15,690 bases of DNA, from the NCBI GenBank assembly GCA_902493335.1, contig CABUPJ010000058.1, positions 1 to 15,690 of the forward strand, read 5' to 3'. The notes under the pieces are model-generated. The model searched no databases, had not been told where the DNA came from, and worked only from the letters and a program-made list of their open reading frames with translations. Shown in pieces: positions 7,725-14,679 of the stretch. Made by a program: the position numbers and the translations under genes. This stretch comes from an uncultured Porphyromonadaceae bacterium. GTDB lineage: Bacteria; Bacteroidota; Bacteroidia; Bacteroidales; Muribaculaceae. Within the stretch, counting starts at the first letter, position 1. Every line of letters begins with the position of its first letter.

Positions 7725-8519
7725 ATGCAACAATATCTCGACCTGTTAAGACACATCAAAGAGCACGGCACAGTCAAAAGCGACCGCACCGGCACCGGCA
7801 CACGCTCGGTCTTCGGCTATCAGATGCGTTTCGACCTCGCAGACGGATTCCCGCTGCTGACGACAAAAAAACTACATCTCAAGTCTATAATCCACGAACT
7901 GCTGTGGTTTCTCAAAGGAGACACCAACGTGAAATATCTACAGGACAACGGCGTCAGAATCTGGAACGAATGGGCCGGACCCGACGGCGATCTCGGACAT
8001 ATCTACGGCTACCAGTGGCGTTCGTGGCCAGATTACAACGGCGGATACATCGACCAGATCACCGAAGCCATCGAGACCATAAAACATAATCCCGACTCGC
8101 GACGCATCATCGTCAGCGCCTGGAATGTGGCCGACCTGCCGAACATGAACCTGCCTCCGTGTCACGCGTTCTTCCAGTTTTATGTCGCCGACGGCCGACT
8201 GAGCCTGCAACTTTACCAGCGCAGCGCCGACTCTTTTCTTGGCGTGCCTTTCAACATCGCCAGCTATGCCCTGCTGCTCATGATGACAGCTCAGGTCACC
8301 GGACTCAAGCCCGGCGAGTTTGTCCACACCCTCGGCGACGCCCATATCTATCTCAACCATCTCGAACAGGTCGACGAACAGCTGTCGCGCACACCGCGCA
8401 AACTGCCGGCGATGAAACTCAATCCCGAAGTCAAAAATATATTCGATTTCAAATATGATGATTTCGAACTCGTCGGATACGATCCTCTGCCACACATAAA
8501 AGCTACCGTCTCTGTATGA
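7725..8519 (+). CDS. thyA: Thymidylate synthase
   Basis: This cytoplasmic enzyme converts dUMP and methylene-THF to dTMP and dihydrofolate. From the ATG at 7725 the product is 264 aa, the same length as E. coli ThyA, and the catalytic cysteine in LPPCHAFFQFYV falls at residue 146 exactly as in E. coli. RTGTGTRSVFG near the N-terminus and QLYQRSADSFLGVPFNIASYA are standard phosphate/nucleotide-binding motifs. The frame is open further upstream (to 7488), but that extension overlaps the polyferredoxin gene and lacks homology to ThyA, so the later start is preferred. folA overlaps the end by 4 bases (ATGA), pairing dihydrofolate production with its recycling. Confidence 0.98.
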   Translation: MQQYLDLLRHIKEHGTVKSDRTGTGTRSVFGYQMRFDLADGFPLLTTKKLHLKSIIHELLWFLKGDTNVKYLQDNGVRIWNEWAGPDGDLGHIYGYQWRSWPDYNGGYIDQITEAIETIKHNPDSRRIIVSAWNVADLPNMNLPPCHAFFQFYVADGRLSLQLYQRSADSFLGVPFNIASYALLLMMTAQVTGLKPGEFVHTLGDAHIYLNHLEQVDEQLSRTPRKLPAMKLNPEVKNIFDFKYDDFELVGYDPLPHIKATVSV

Positions 8520-9040
8520 TGCCGAATATCTCAATCATAGTAGCTCTCGCCTCGGACAACGCCATAGGCCGTCGCGGCGACCTGCTCTACCATGTCAGCG
8601 CCGACCTGCGTCGTTTCAAAGCCCTGACGACCGGCAACACTATAATCATGGGCCGCAAGACATTCGAATCATTGCCAAAGGGCGCGCTCCCCGAGCGGCG
8701 CAACATCGTCATAAGCCGCGACAGCGGTTACAGGGCAACAGGCGCCGACACTTATACATCGATTGAAGACGCTCTGGAATCATGCCATCCGGACGACAAG
8801 GTCTTCATCATCGGCGGCGCTCAGATCTACAGGCTCGCGATGCCTCTCGCCAACGAGATTCTTGTCACACGCTTTGACCGCACCGAACCCGACGCCGACA
8901 CATTTTTCCCCGACATCGACATGACGGTCTGGGCTCTCGCCGACAGCGGAAAAACAGAAACCGACCCTAAAACAGGTGTCGGCTTCAGATTTGACAGATT
9001 TGTACTCCGGAGCAGAATCGAACTGCTATCAAAAGTTTAG
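8516..9040 (+). CDS. folA: Dihydrofolate reductase
   Basis: This enzyme reduces dihydrofolate to tetrahydrofolate with NADPH, regenerating the cofactor used by ThyA just upstream. The product is 174 aa. Visible motifs are ALASDNAIGRRGDLLYH (substrate/NADPH loop), the catalytic acid D30 in VSADLRRF, IIMGRKTFESLP, RRNIVISRD and FIIGGAQIY. The position equivalent to E. coli Trp22 is Tyr25, as I recall for other Bacteroidetes enzymes. Two adjacent ATG codons make the start 8516 or 8519. The fold should end near GFRFDRFVLR; the last residues (SRIELLSKV) are encoded by the antisense of tRNA-Arg, which the gene overlaps by 38 bases. Confidence 0.96.
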   Translation: MMPNISIIVALASDNAIGRRGDLLYHVSADLRRFKALTTGNTIIMGRKTFESLPKGALPERRNIVISRDSGYRATGADTYTSIEDALESCHPDDKVFIIGGAQIYRLAMPLANEILVTRFDRTEPDADTFFPDIDMTVWALADSGKTETDPKTGVGFRFDRFVLRSRIELLSKV

Positions 9041-9074
9041 GAAACTTCTATTCTATCCGTTGAACTACCGGAGC
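9003..9074 (-). tRNA. tRNA-Arg (anticodon CCT)
   Basis: The minus strand forms a 72-nt cloverleaf. Acceptor arms GCTCCGG and CCGGAGT pair with one terminal G-T, with discriminator A. The D arm is GTTC/GAAT. The anticodon stem GAAGT/ACTTT carries loop TTCCTAA, so the anticodon is CCT and it reads AGG. The T arm is AGCAG/CTGCT with loop TTCGATT. No CCA is encoded. A consensus promoter lies just upstream (9099-9130). The 3' half lies inside the 3' end of folA on the other strand. Confidence 0.95.
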
Positions 9075-9098
9075 GTCTCTTGTCGCTTTTCGACACTG

Positions 9099-9130
9099 CA
9101 AAGTTAAGAGTTTAATTCGAGACTGACAAA
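9099..9130 (-). promoter_or_regulatory. Consensus promoter for tRNA-Arg
   Basis: On the minus strand TTTG (9130-9127) is followed after 20 bases by TAACTTTG (9106-9099), a full match to TTTG-N20-TAnnTTTG. The predicted start is about 20 bases before the tRNA 5' end. Confidence 0.8.
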
Positions 9131-9131
9131 T

Positions 9132-9162
9132 TTTGCTTATTGTCAGACATTGACTAATTTTG
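9132..9162 (+). promoter_or_regulatory. Consensus promoter for the malY-like/aroA operon
   Basis: TTTG (9132-9135), a 19-base spacer, then TAATTTTG (9155-9162) match the Bacteroidetes consensus. The ATG follows at 9188. A dyad CTGACAA (9123-9129)/TTGTCAG (9140-9146) overlaps the -33 region and might be an operator. Confidence 0.8.
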
Positions 9163-9187
9163 TAATCAGACAATCAACCTATACCAA

Positions 9188-10402
9188 ATGGAAAAATACA
9201 ACTTTGACACGGTGATCGACCGCCGGGGCACTTCATCGATGAAATATGAAGGTCTCGACGCTGTCTTCGGACGTCATGACGTCTCGCCTCTCTGGATCGC
9301 CGACCTCGACTTCGCCGTATGTCCCGACATAGTCAAGACACTGCGCCAGCGCCTCGACCATCCCATTCTGGGCTACTTCGCATGCCCTGACAGTTACTGG
9401 AACGCCGTGATGTCATGGCTCGAGCGCCGCCACGGCCTCAAGACCGAGCGCGAACAGCTCGCCTTTATCCCCGGTGTGGTCAAAGGCATAGGCTATGCGG
9501 TCAATTTCTTCTCTCGTCCCGGCGACAGAATCGTCATCCAGCCCCCCGTATACCATCCTTTCAGAATGGTGATCGAGGGCAACGGCCGACAGGTGGTAGA
9601 GAATCCGCTTGTCTTTGACGGCGACAACTATACGATGGATCTCGACGGTCTCGAGGAGGTCATCACCCGCGAGAAACCGACGATGATGATTCTCTGCAAT
9701 CCCCACAATCCCATCGGCATACAGTGGAGCGCGGAAACCCTCGCCCGTGTGGCCGCTATCTGCCGCAGCCACGGCGTCATAGTCGTCAGCGATGAAATCC
9801 ACGGCGATCTCGTCCTCTATGGCAAACCCCATATACCGTTTGTCGACGTCAGCGACGACGCCCGCGCCGTCGGCGTCACCCTCGGCGCACCGTCAAAGAC
9901 ATTCAATATTCCCGGTCTCGTCAGCTCATGGGTGCTTGTCAAAGATCCGGAGCTGCGCCGCGACTTCTTCCACTGGCTCGAAGTCAACGAATTCAGCGCG
10001 CCGATGATGATTTCGGCTCTTGGCGCCGAAGTCGCATATACCCACGGCGAACAGTGGCTTGACGAAATGGTCGGATATGTCGAAGACAACATCGACTTCG
10101 CAGTCAACTTCGTCGACCGCCATATCCCGGGCGTCAGAATCATACGTCCGCAGGCGTCGTTCCTCCTCTGGGTCGACTTCAGAGGCCTCGGTCTCTCTCA
10201 GAACGAACTCATGGATCTGCTGCTCGACAAAGCCCACATAGCCCTCAACGACGGCACGATGTTCGGCGCCCAGGGACTCGGGTTCGCCCGTCTAAACGTC
10301 GGCACACCGCGTTCGGTGCTCGCAACAGCTCTCGAACAGATTCGCGAAGCTGTCGTCAACATGCCCGCCCGCGTCAGCACTCCCGACGCAATAAACAGTT
10401 AG
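9188..10402 (+). CDS. PLP-dependent MalY/PatB-type aminotransferase or cystathionine beta-lyase
   Basis: This is a fold-type I PLP enzyme of 404 aa. MalY/PatB members cleave cystathionine or cysteine-type C-S bonds to pyruvate, ammonia and a thiol; some act as aminotransferases. Visible landmarks are the N-terminal PLWIADLDFAV segment typical of this subfamily, NPHNPIG, the PLP-binding D202 in VVSDEIHGDL, the Schiff-base lysine K237 in APSKTFNIPGL, and the conserved C-terminal Arg region GLGFARLNVGTP. It is the first gene of an operon; aroA begins 5 bases after its stop. The exact substrate cannot be told from sequence alone. A role in methionine or sulfur amino-acid metabolism is the usual inference. 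Confidence 0.9.
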   Translation: MEKYNFDTVIDRRGTSSMKYEGLDAVFGRHDVSPLWIADLDFAVCPDIVKTLRQRLDHPILGYFACPDSYWNAVMSWLERRHGLKTEREQLAFIPGVVKGIGYAVNFFSRPGDRIVIQPPVYHPFRMVIEGNGRQVVENPLVFDGDNYTMDLDGLEEVITREKPTMMILCNPHNPIGIQWSAETLARVAAICRSHGVIVVSDEIHGDLVLYGKPHIPFVDVSDDARAVGVTLGAPSKTFNIPGLVSSWVLVKDPELRRDFFHWLEVNEFSAPMMISALGAEVAYTHGEQWLDEMVGYVEDNIDFAVNFVDRHIPGVRIIRPQASFLLWVDFRGLGLSQNELMDLLLDKAHIALNDGTMFGAQGLGFARLNVGTPRSVLATALEQIREAVVNMPARVSTPDAINS

Positions 10403-10406
10403 CACA

Positions 10407-11663
10407 ATGGATTTAAGAATCTTACCACCCGACGAAATACTCTCGGCCACGGTCGAGCTGCCGCTGAGCAAAAGCGTCAGCGCCCGCACCCTCATCATCG
10501 ACGCCATCGCAGGACTGCCGCTCACATCCCGTGTGGCTGACTGCGACGACACAAAAGCGCTTGCCGCAGCCCTGTCTGACGACAGTCATGAAATCAATAT
10601 AGGCGCGGCCGGCACAGCCATGCGCTTTCTCACGGCCTACTATGCCGCGCGTCCGGGGTGCGACGTCATCCTCGACGGCGACGACCGCATGCGTCAGCGT
10701 CCCATAGGGCGCCTCGTCGACGCGCTGCGGCGTCTCGGCGCAGACATAAGCTATGCCGGCGCAGAAGGCTTCCCGCCGCTAAGAATCACAGGCACAACCC
10801 TCTCGGGCGGAGAAATCGACGTCGACGCTTCGGTAAGCTCCCAATACGTCTCGGCCATTATGATGGTCGCCCCGCTCATGAGCGCCCCGCTGCGCGTCAA
10901 TCTCCCCGGCGACGTCGTCTCGAGGCCATATATCACCATGACAGCCAAGATGATGGCTGCCCGCGGCATTGACGTAGATATCAACCCGACCTTTATCACC
11001 ATCGGGTCGGGCAGTTACACTGCCGCCACGACCGAGGTCGAACGCGACTGGAGCGCCGCATCCTACTGGTACGAAATCGCCGCCCTGACCGCCGGATGGG
11101 TGACATTGCCGGGGCTCTCGCTGCCGTCGCTTCAGGGCGACAGCGCACTCGCCGGCCTGTTCCCCCGCTTAGGCGTCCTCACCGAGTTTGAGGACGGCGC
11201 CGCCGAGCTGTCGGCAACACCCGACCTGTTCTCGCGCTTAGAGCTCGACATGAGCGATACGCCCGACCTCGTTCAGACCTTCGTCGTCACGGCCTGCGCC
11301 ATCGGCATACCATTCAGACTGACAGGCGTGTCGACCCTCAGAATCAAGGAGACCGACCGCATCGACGCTCTCTGCCGCGAACTGCTGAAAATCGGCTGTG
11401 TCGTCAGCACCGAAGGCGACGACGTGATTTCGTGGGAATGTGTGCGGCGTCCGATTACCGAGCTGCCGCGCATAGACACATACGGCGACCACCGCATGGC
11501 CATGGCCTTCGCGCCCCTCGCCGTCTTCATCCCCGGCATCATCATCAACGACATCGAAGTCGTCAGCAAGTCATATCCCGACTACTGGAATCATCTGACC
11601 GAAGCCGGATTCAGGCTCATTGACGCAGAAACACCTTTGACTGACATAAACGAAGAAGCATGA
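10407..11663 (+). CDS. aroA: 3-phosphoshikimate 1-carboxyvinyltransferase (EPSP synthase)
   Basis: This is the sixth step of the shikimate pathway: shikimate-3-phosphate plus PEP gives EPSP and phosphate, toward chorismate. The product is 418 aa. LSKSVSARTL holds K22, S23 and R27, at the same numbers as in E. coli. The PEP loop is GAAGTAMR (66-73), with Ala where E. coli has Asn94 but the glyphosate-relevant Gly kept. Other landmarks are GDDRMRQRPIG, SRPYITMTAKM, the catalytic Asp region SDTPDLVQT, RIKETDRI and YGDHRMAMAF. The stop overlaps the next start by 4 bases (ATGA), so translation of the next gene is probably coupled. Confidence 0.97.
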   Translation: MDLRILPPDEILSATVELPLSKSVSARTLIIDAIAGLPLTSRVADCDDTKALAAALSDDSHEINIGAAGTAMRFLTAYYAARPGCDVILDGDDRMRQRPIGRLVDALRRLGADISYAGAEGFPPLRITGTTLSGGEIDVDASVSSQYVSAIMMVAPLMSAPLRVNLPGDVVSRPYITMTAKMMAARGIDVDINPTFITIGSGSYTAATTEVERDWSAASYWYEIAALTAGWVTLPGLSLPSLQGDSALAGLFPRLGVLTEFEDGAAELSATPDLFSRLELDMSDTPDLVQTFVVTACAIGIPFRLTGVSTLRIKETDRIDALCRELLKIGCVVSTEGDDVISWECVRRPITELPRIDTYGDHRMAMAFAPLAVFIPGIIINDIEVVSKSYPDYWNHLTEAGFRLIDAETPLTDINEEA

Positions 11664-12145
11664 CAGGCGCTCTAATAATACTCCTGGCTCTGGTCGTCGT
11701 CGGTCTGATACTCTATATCAACGAGTATCTCGAACACAAACGCGACGTGGCAGCCGACCCGACCGCCGTAGACCCGAAAGTTCAGAAAGCGGCAGACACG
11801 GACAATACGGCCGCTGATGACAGTCAGGATTCTCAGAATGAAGAATGCTGCGGCATGCATGTCACCTGCGAGCGCGACTCGCTGCTGACAGCCGTCGCCG
11901 ACAAAATCGAATATTATGAGGACGAAGAGCTCGACCGCTTTGCCGGACGCGCCGCCGACGCCTATTCACCCGAAGAGACCGACGAATTCCGCGAAGTGCT
12001 GCTGACACTCCGCCCGGACGAAATTGCCGGCTGGGCGCGCAGCATACAGCTGCGAGGCATCACTCTCCCAGCCGATGTACGCGACGAGCTTCTCATGATT
12101 GTCGCCGAAGCCCGTGCCGCAAAAAACAAGAATCAACAGCCATAA
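11660..12145 (+). CDS. Small membrane-anchored protein with CCxxHxxC cluster, function unknown
   Basis: The product is 161 aa. Residues 4-20 form one N-terminal hydrophobic helix with no lipobox. A charged Asp/Ala-rich linker (about 29-62) follows. The segment ECCGMHVTCE contains C63, C64, H67 and C70, which could bind a metal ion or cluster. The rest is acidic and alpha-helical (KIEYYEDEELDRFAGR onward), ending with a basic tail. I recall similar proteins beside aroA in other Bacteroidales, sometimes labelled phospholipase, but see no phospholipase motif. It overlaps aroA by 4 bases and abuts the metal-permease gene with no gap, so a metal-linked role is suggested by context only. Confidence 0.75.
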   Translation: MTGALIILLALVVVGLILYINEYLEHKRDVAADPTAVDPKVQKAADTDNTAADDSQDSQNEECCGMHVTCERDSLLTAVADKIEYYEDEELDRFAGRAADAYSPEETDEFREVLLTLRPDEIAGWARSIQLRGITLPADVRDELLMIVAEARAAKNKNQQP

Positions 12146-13462
12146 ATGTTAGAATATCTCGATTACCCTTTCTTCCGTCTCGCCCTCATCGGCGTGGTGC
12201 TCATCAGCATCAGCGCAGCGATGATAGGCACATATATCATCACCCGGCGCCTCGTCGCGATATCGGGCGGCATAACTCACGCCTGTTTCGGCGGTCTCGG
12301 CCTCGGCTATTACCTCGGCCTCAACCCGGCTGTAATGGCCGGCGTTTTCGCCATCGGTTCGTCGGCCTGCGTCGAGTGGCTGTCATCTAAATTAAACATG
12401 CGCGAGGATTCGGCCATCGCGGTCATCTGGGCCGTCGGCATGGCTATAGGCGTGCTCTTCGTCTTTATGACGCCGGGCTACGTACCCGAGCTAAACTCGT
12501 TTCTCTTCGGCAATATACTGACAATATCGACGGGCGACACAGCGGCTTTCGCCGTATTCACCCTGCTGCTGGTAGCGTTTTTTGCATTCAGATACCGACA
12601 GATTGTCGCCTGTGCCTTCGACCGCGACTTCGCCACGGTCATCAACCTGCCGGTCAAGTTCATCTCTTACACTATGACCGCCATGATTGCGATATGCATC
12701 GTCCTGACGATTAGACTCGTTGGCGTAATGCTGCTCATGTCGATGTTCTCGCTGCCTATGATGACGGCCGAGGTCTTCCACAAGGATTTCGGCAAGATGA
12801 TGATTCTGTCTGTGATTATATCTGTTTTCTGTGGTGTCGCCGGGCTTTTTGTCGGCACGCTGATCGACGTGCCTTGCTCGGCCATCATCGTCATTATCAT
12901 GGCTGCGGTCTACCTCATCGCACGCGTCTGCAAGACCGTCATGCGCCGGCATGCCGGATCCCGGGCTCTAAATCTCGCGGTAGCTCTCTCGGCCTCGTTT
13001 CTTCTCGCATCGTGTATCACCGACGACACAGACACAGATGTCATCAGTGTTGGTGACCCCCTGCCTGATTTCAGCGTCACTCTTGACAACGGAGCGACAG
13101 TCACTACCAGCGATCTGAAGGGTCACGTGTCACTGATACTGTTCTTCTCGACCAAATGCAGCGACTGCCGCGAGGTTGTCCCCATTGTCGACCATATTTA
13201 CAAGAGCTACGCCGACCGCGTCAGCTTCGTCGCCATAAGCCGTGCCGAAGGGCCTGACGAGGTCGCCCGCTTCTGGAACGAATTCGGTCTGACGATGCCG
13301 TATGCCGCGCGTCCCGACCGCGAGATTTATAACCTCTTCGCCACGTCGGTCGTTCCACGCATCTATATCAGCGACGCCGCGGGCATCGTACGGTACATCA
13401 TGACCGACAACCCCAATCCCGACGAAGCTACAATCACCTCAGCCCTCGACAAACTCCTCTAA
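12146..13462 (+). CDS. ZnuB/MntB-type metal ABC permease fused to a thioredoxin-like lipoprotein domain
   Basis: This is one 438-aa reading frame with two parts. Residues 1-262 form the ABC-3 family permease (about eight TM helices; GTYIITRRLVAISGGITHACFGGLGLG is typical), which moves zinc, manganese or iron inward with a separate ATPase and binding protein. At residue 266 (ATG at 12941) begins MRRHAGSR, a hydrophobic stretch, then the lipobox LASC at C290: a complete lipoprotein signal peptide. Residues 295-438 are a TlpA/ResA-like thioredoxin fold with CSDC (C338/C341) and a cis-Pro candidate in SVVPRIY. No stop separates the parts. The ORF may be a true fusion or two overlapping products. 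No ATPase or binding-protein gene is visible here. Confidence 0.88.
   Translation: MLEYLDYPFFRLALIGVVLISISAAMIGTYIITRRLVAISGGITHACFGGLGLGYYLGLNPAVMAGVFAIGSSACVEWLSSKLNMREDSAIAVIWAVGMAIGVLFVFMTPGYVPELNSFLFGNILTISTGDTAAFAVFTLLLVAFFAFRYRQIVACAFDRDFATVINLPVKFISYTMTAMIAICIVLTIRLVGVMLLMSMFSLPMMTAEVFHKDFGKMMILSVIISVFCGVAGLFVGTLIDVPCSAIIVIIMAAVYLIARVCKTVMRRHAGSRALNLAVALSASFLLASCITDDTDTDVISVGDPLPDFSVTLDNGATVTTSDLKGHVSLILFFSTKCSDCREVVPIVDHIYKSYADRVSFVAISRAEGPDEVARFWNEFGLTMPYAARPDREIYNLFATSVVPRIYISDAAGIVRYIMTDNPNPDEATITSALDKLL
12941..13462 (+). CDS. Possible internal in-frame gene: thioredoxin-like lipoprotein
   Basis: From the ATG at 12941, in the permease frame, a 173-aa protein would have an ideal lipoprotein leader: basic MRRHAGSR, a hydrophobic core, and LASC with Cys25 as the lipid-bearing residue. 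The mature part would be a periplasm-facing or outer-membrane TlpA/ResA-like thiol reductase with CSDC. Permeases of this family usually end near the residue where this start lies. No clear ribosome-binding site is seen, but such sites are generally weak in these bacteria. Whether this start is used cannot be decided from sequence. Confidence 0.45.
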   Translation: MRRHAGSRALNLAVALSASFLLASCITDDTDTDVISVGDPLPDFSVTLDNGATVTTSDLKGHVSLILFFSTKCSDCREVVPIVDHIYKSYADRVSFVAISRAEGPDEVARFWNEFGLTMPYAARPDREIYNLFATSVVPRIYISDAAGIVRYIMTDNPNPDEATITSALDKLL

Positions 13463-13473
13463 GCCCTCGCCCC

Positions 13474-13497
13474 AGAATATTTTTTTTCAAAAAATTC
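13474..13497 (+). terminator. AT-rich hairpin after the permease-thioredoxin gene
   Basis: AGAAT, T-rich bases and AAAAAATTCT form an imperfect AT hairpin 11 bases after the stop. It probably ends the malY-like operon. It is weaker than the other terminators in the window. Confidence 0.4.
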
Positions 13498-13507
13498 TCT
13501 TAAAAAA

Positions 13508-13539
13508 TTTGGTTTATATTATAAACCGATTTATATTTG
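13508..13539 (+). promoter_or_regulatory. Consensus promoter for the membrane protein/regulator pair
   Basis: TTTG (13508-13511), 20 bases, then TATATTTG (13532-13539) match the Bacteroidetes consensus. The expected start is near 13546, giving a leader of about 88 nt before the ATG at 13634. The spacer holds a 17-base palindrome. Confidence 0.82.
13511..13527 (+). promoter_or_regulatory. Operator-like palindrome 1
   Basis: GGTTTATATTATAAACC is a perfect 8+1+8 palindrome lying between the -33 and -7 boxes, an ideal site for a repressor. It shares 13 of 15 core bases with the palindrome at 13601-13615. Confidence 0.65.
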
Positions 13540-13600
13540 CACTCGAAATCTATCAAGGACGGGCAACGCGCGAGCACTTCCTTATTTTTTTCAAAATATC

Positions 13601-13615
13601 GTTTATAACATAAAC
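13601..13615 (+). promoter_or_regulatory. Operator-like palindrome 2
   Basis: GTTTATAACATAAAC has six-base arms around three bases and matches the core of palindrome 1. It lies in the leader, 18 bases before the ATG at 13634. The two centres are 89 bases apart. Confidence 0.6.
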
Positions 13616-13633
13616 CACTTTAAAACTACAGTC

Positions 13634-14257
13634 ATGGAAGAAAAAAATCTCACAGAAAAGGAGAGCCTCGAGCTGATCGCCCGCATGATCTCCAAATCGA
13701 AAAAGCGCCTTGAAATCGGCGACGGCAACGTCTTTCTATATTGGGGCACACTCTCAGTGGTCATCGGCATTGCCGTATGGGTGGCAGTAGCCACAACACT
13801 CAATCCGGCATGGAACGGTCTCTGGGGTCTCATGGGCATCGGTGCGCTCTTTAACTATAAAAAAGCCAAGGAAGCAAAGGAACGGGGGTACACTTCATAC
13901 ACAGACAAAGTATGCTCTACAATCTGGATCAGCTTCGGTTTCATCTGTCTCGCAGCCTTGATAATCTGCACGGTACTAACCTTGTGCTATGACAAACATC
14001 CGTGGTTTATCATGTTTATCACCGCCGTACTCGGCTGCGGCAGCGGCTGCATAGCAACCGGCGCCGTAATAGAGATACGCTCGCTGATCTTCGGCGGAAT
14101 ATTCAGCTCAATCTTCGGCTGCGCCCTCGTTGCATGCCTGATCTGCGGCATCTCTGTCACATGGAACATCACCATGGCGTTATTCATTCTCTCGTTCATA
14201 CTAATGATGGTCATTCCCGGCCTTGAAATGCGTTACATAGCCAAGAAAGAACAATGA
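13634..14257 (+). CDS. Multi-pass membrane protein of unknown function, paired with a regulator
   Basis: The product is 207 aa. A charged N-terminal segment (NLTEKESLELIARMISKSKKRL, about residues 5-26) is followed by roughly five or six hydrophobic helices from about residue 33 to 198 and a basic end (RYIAKKEQ). I do not recognise a catalytic motif. The stop overlaps the next start (ATGA), so the membrane protein and the winged-helix regulator are made together. Membrane protein plus small HTH regulator pairs of this kind are common in Bacteroidetes; sensing or stress roles are guesses. The ATG at 13634 follows operator-like palindrome 2. Confidence 0.8.
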   Translation: MEEKNLTEKESLELIARMISKSKKRLEIGDGNVFLYWGTLSVVIGIAVWVAVATTLNPAWNGLWGLMGIGALFNYKKAKEAKERGYTSYTDKVCSTIWISFGFICLAALIICTVLTLCYDKHPWFIMFITAVLGCGSGCIATGAVIEIRSLIFGGIFSSIFGCALVACLICGISVTWNITMALFILSFILMMVIPGLEMRYIAKKEQ

Positions 14258-14535
14258 AAGAACTCGATCCGCTGCTCCACTCGCAGCTGCGCCTTGCCGT
14301 AATGTCGCTGCTGATGAATGTCGACGAGGCCGACTTTGTCTACCTTCGTGAAAAAACCGAATCGACGGCGGGCAATCTCAGCGTCCAGCTCGACAAACTG
14401 TCATCCGCCGGCTACATCTCAGTCGAAAAAGGCTTCGCGGGCAAAAAGACACGTACCGTCTGCCGTATCACCGACACCGGACGCACGGCCTTCATCACCT
14501 ACGTCAACACATTGAAAGAATACCTCAATCTATAA
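14254..14535 (+). CDS. Winged-helix transcriptional regulator
   Basis: The product is 93 aa. It is a single winged-helix domain of the ArsR/MarR-like HTH_34 type: helix LHSQLRLAVMSLLM, then FVYLREKTESTAGNLSVQLDKLSSAGYISVEKGFAGKKTRTVCRITDTGRTAF, with recognition helix (TAGNLSVQLDKL) and wing (KGFAGKKTRTVCRIT). No sensor domain is present, so it probably works as a dimer responding to a partner or small ligand. It is the second gene of a two-gene operon and the natural candidate to bind the two palindromes upstream at 13511 and 13601 (inference). Confidence 0.88.
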   Translation: MKELDPLLHSQLRLAVMSLLMNVDEADFVYLREKTESTAGNLSVQLDKLSSAGYISVEKGFAGKKTRTVCRITDTGRTAFITYVNTLKEYLNL

Positions 14536-14568
14536 ATTCTCTCTTAACAATCTGTAAAAACATGTCCT

Positions 14569-14594
14569 GACCGGCACCGAAAAAAGTGCCGGTC
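14569..14594 (+). terminator. Terminator after the winged-helix regulator
   Basis: GACCGGCAC (14569-14577) is perfectly complementary to GTGCCGGTC (14586-14594), with loop CGAAAAAA. It begins 34 bases after the stop. The T tract after it is short. Confidence 0.75.
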
Positions 14595-14623
14595 TTGGCG
14601 TATATAATATAATTAATAAATTA

Positions 14624-14659
14624 GTTGCATAATTAACTTTTTAGTTCTAAATTTGCAAC
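14624..14659 (+). promoter_or_regulatory. Promoter and candidate operator of the BlaI-type gene
   Basis: GTTG (14624-14627), 20 bases, then TAAATTTG (14648-14655) fit the Bacteroidetes promoter with an imperfect -33. Arms GTTGCA (14624-14629) and TGCAAC (14654-14659) form an inverted repeat bracketing it. TTAGTT occurs twice exactly 20 bases apart (14621 and 14641). Such sites would suit self-repression by the BlaI-like dimer. Confidence 0.6.
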
Positions 14660-14679
14660 CATCACAGCAATCATATAAA

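Noticed and set aside
14653..14679. TTG start for the BlaI-like gene
   Set aside because: The codon lies inside the -7 box TAAATTTG, upstream of the expected transcript start. The ATG at 14680 gives the normal family N-terminus.
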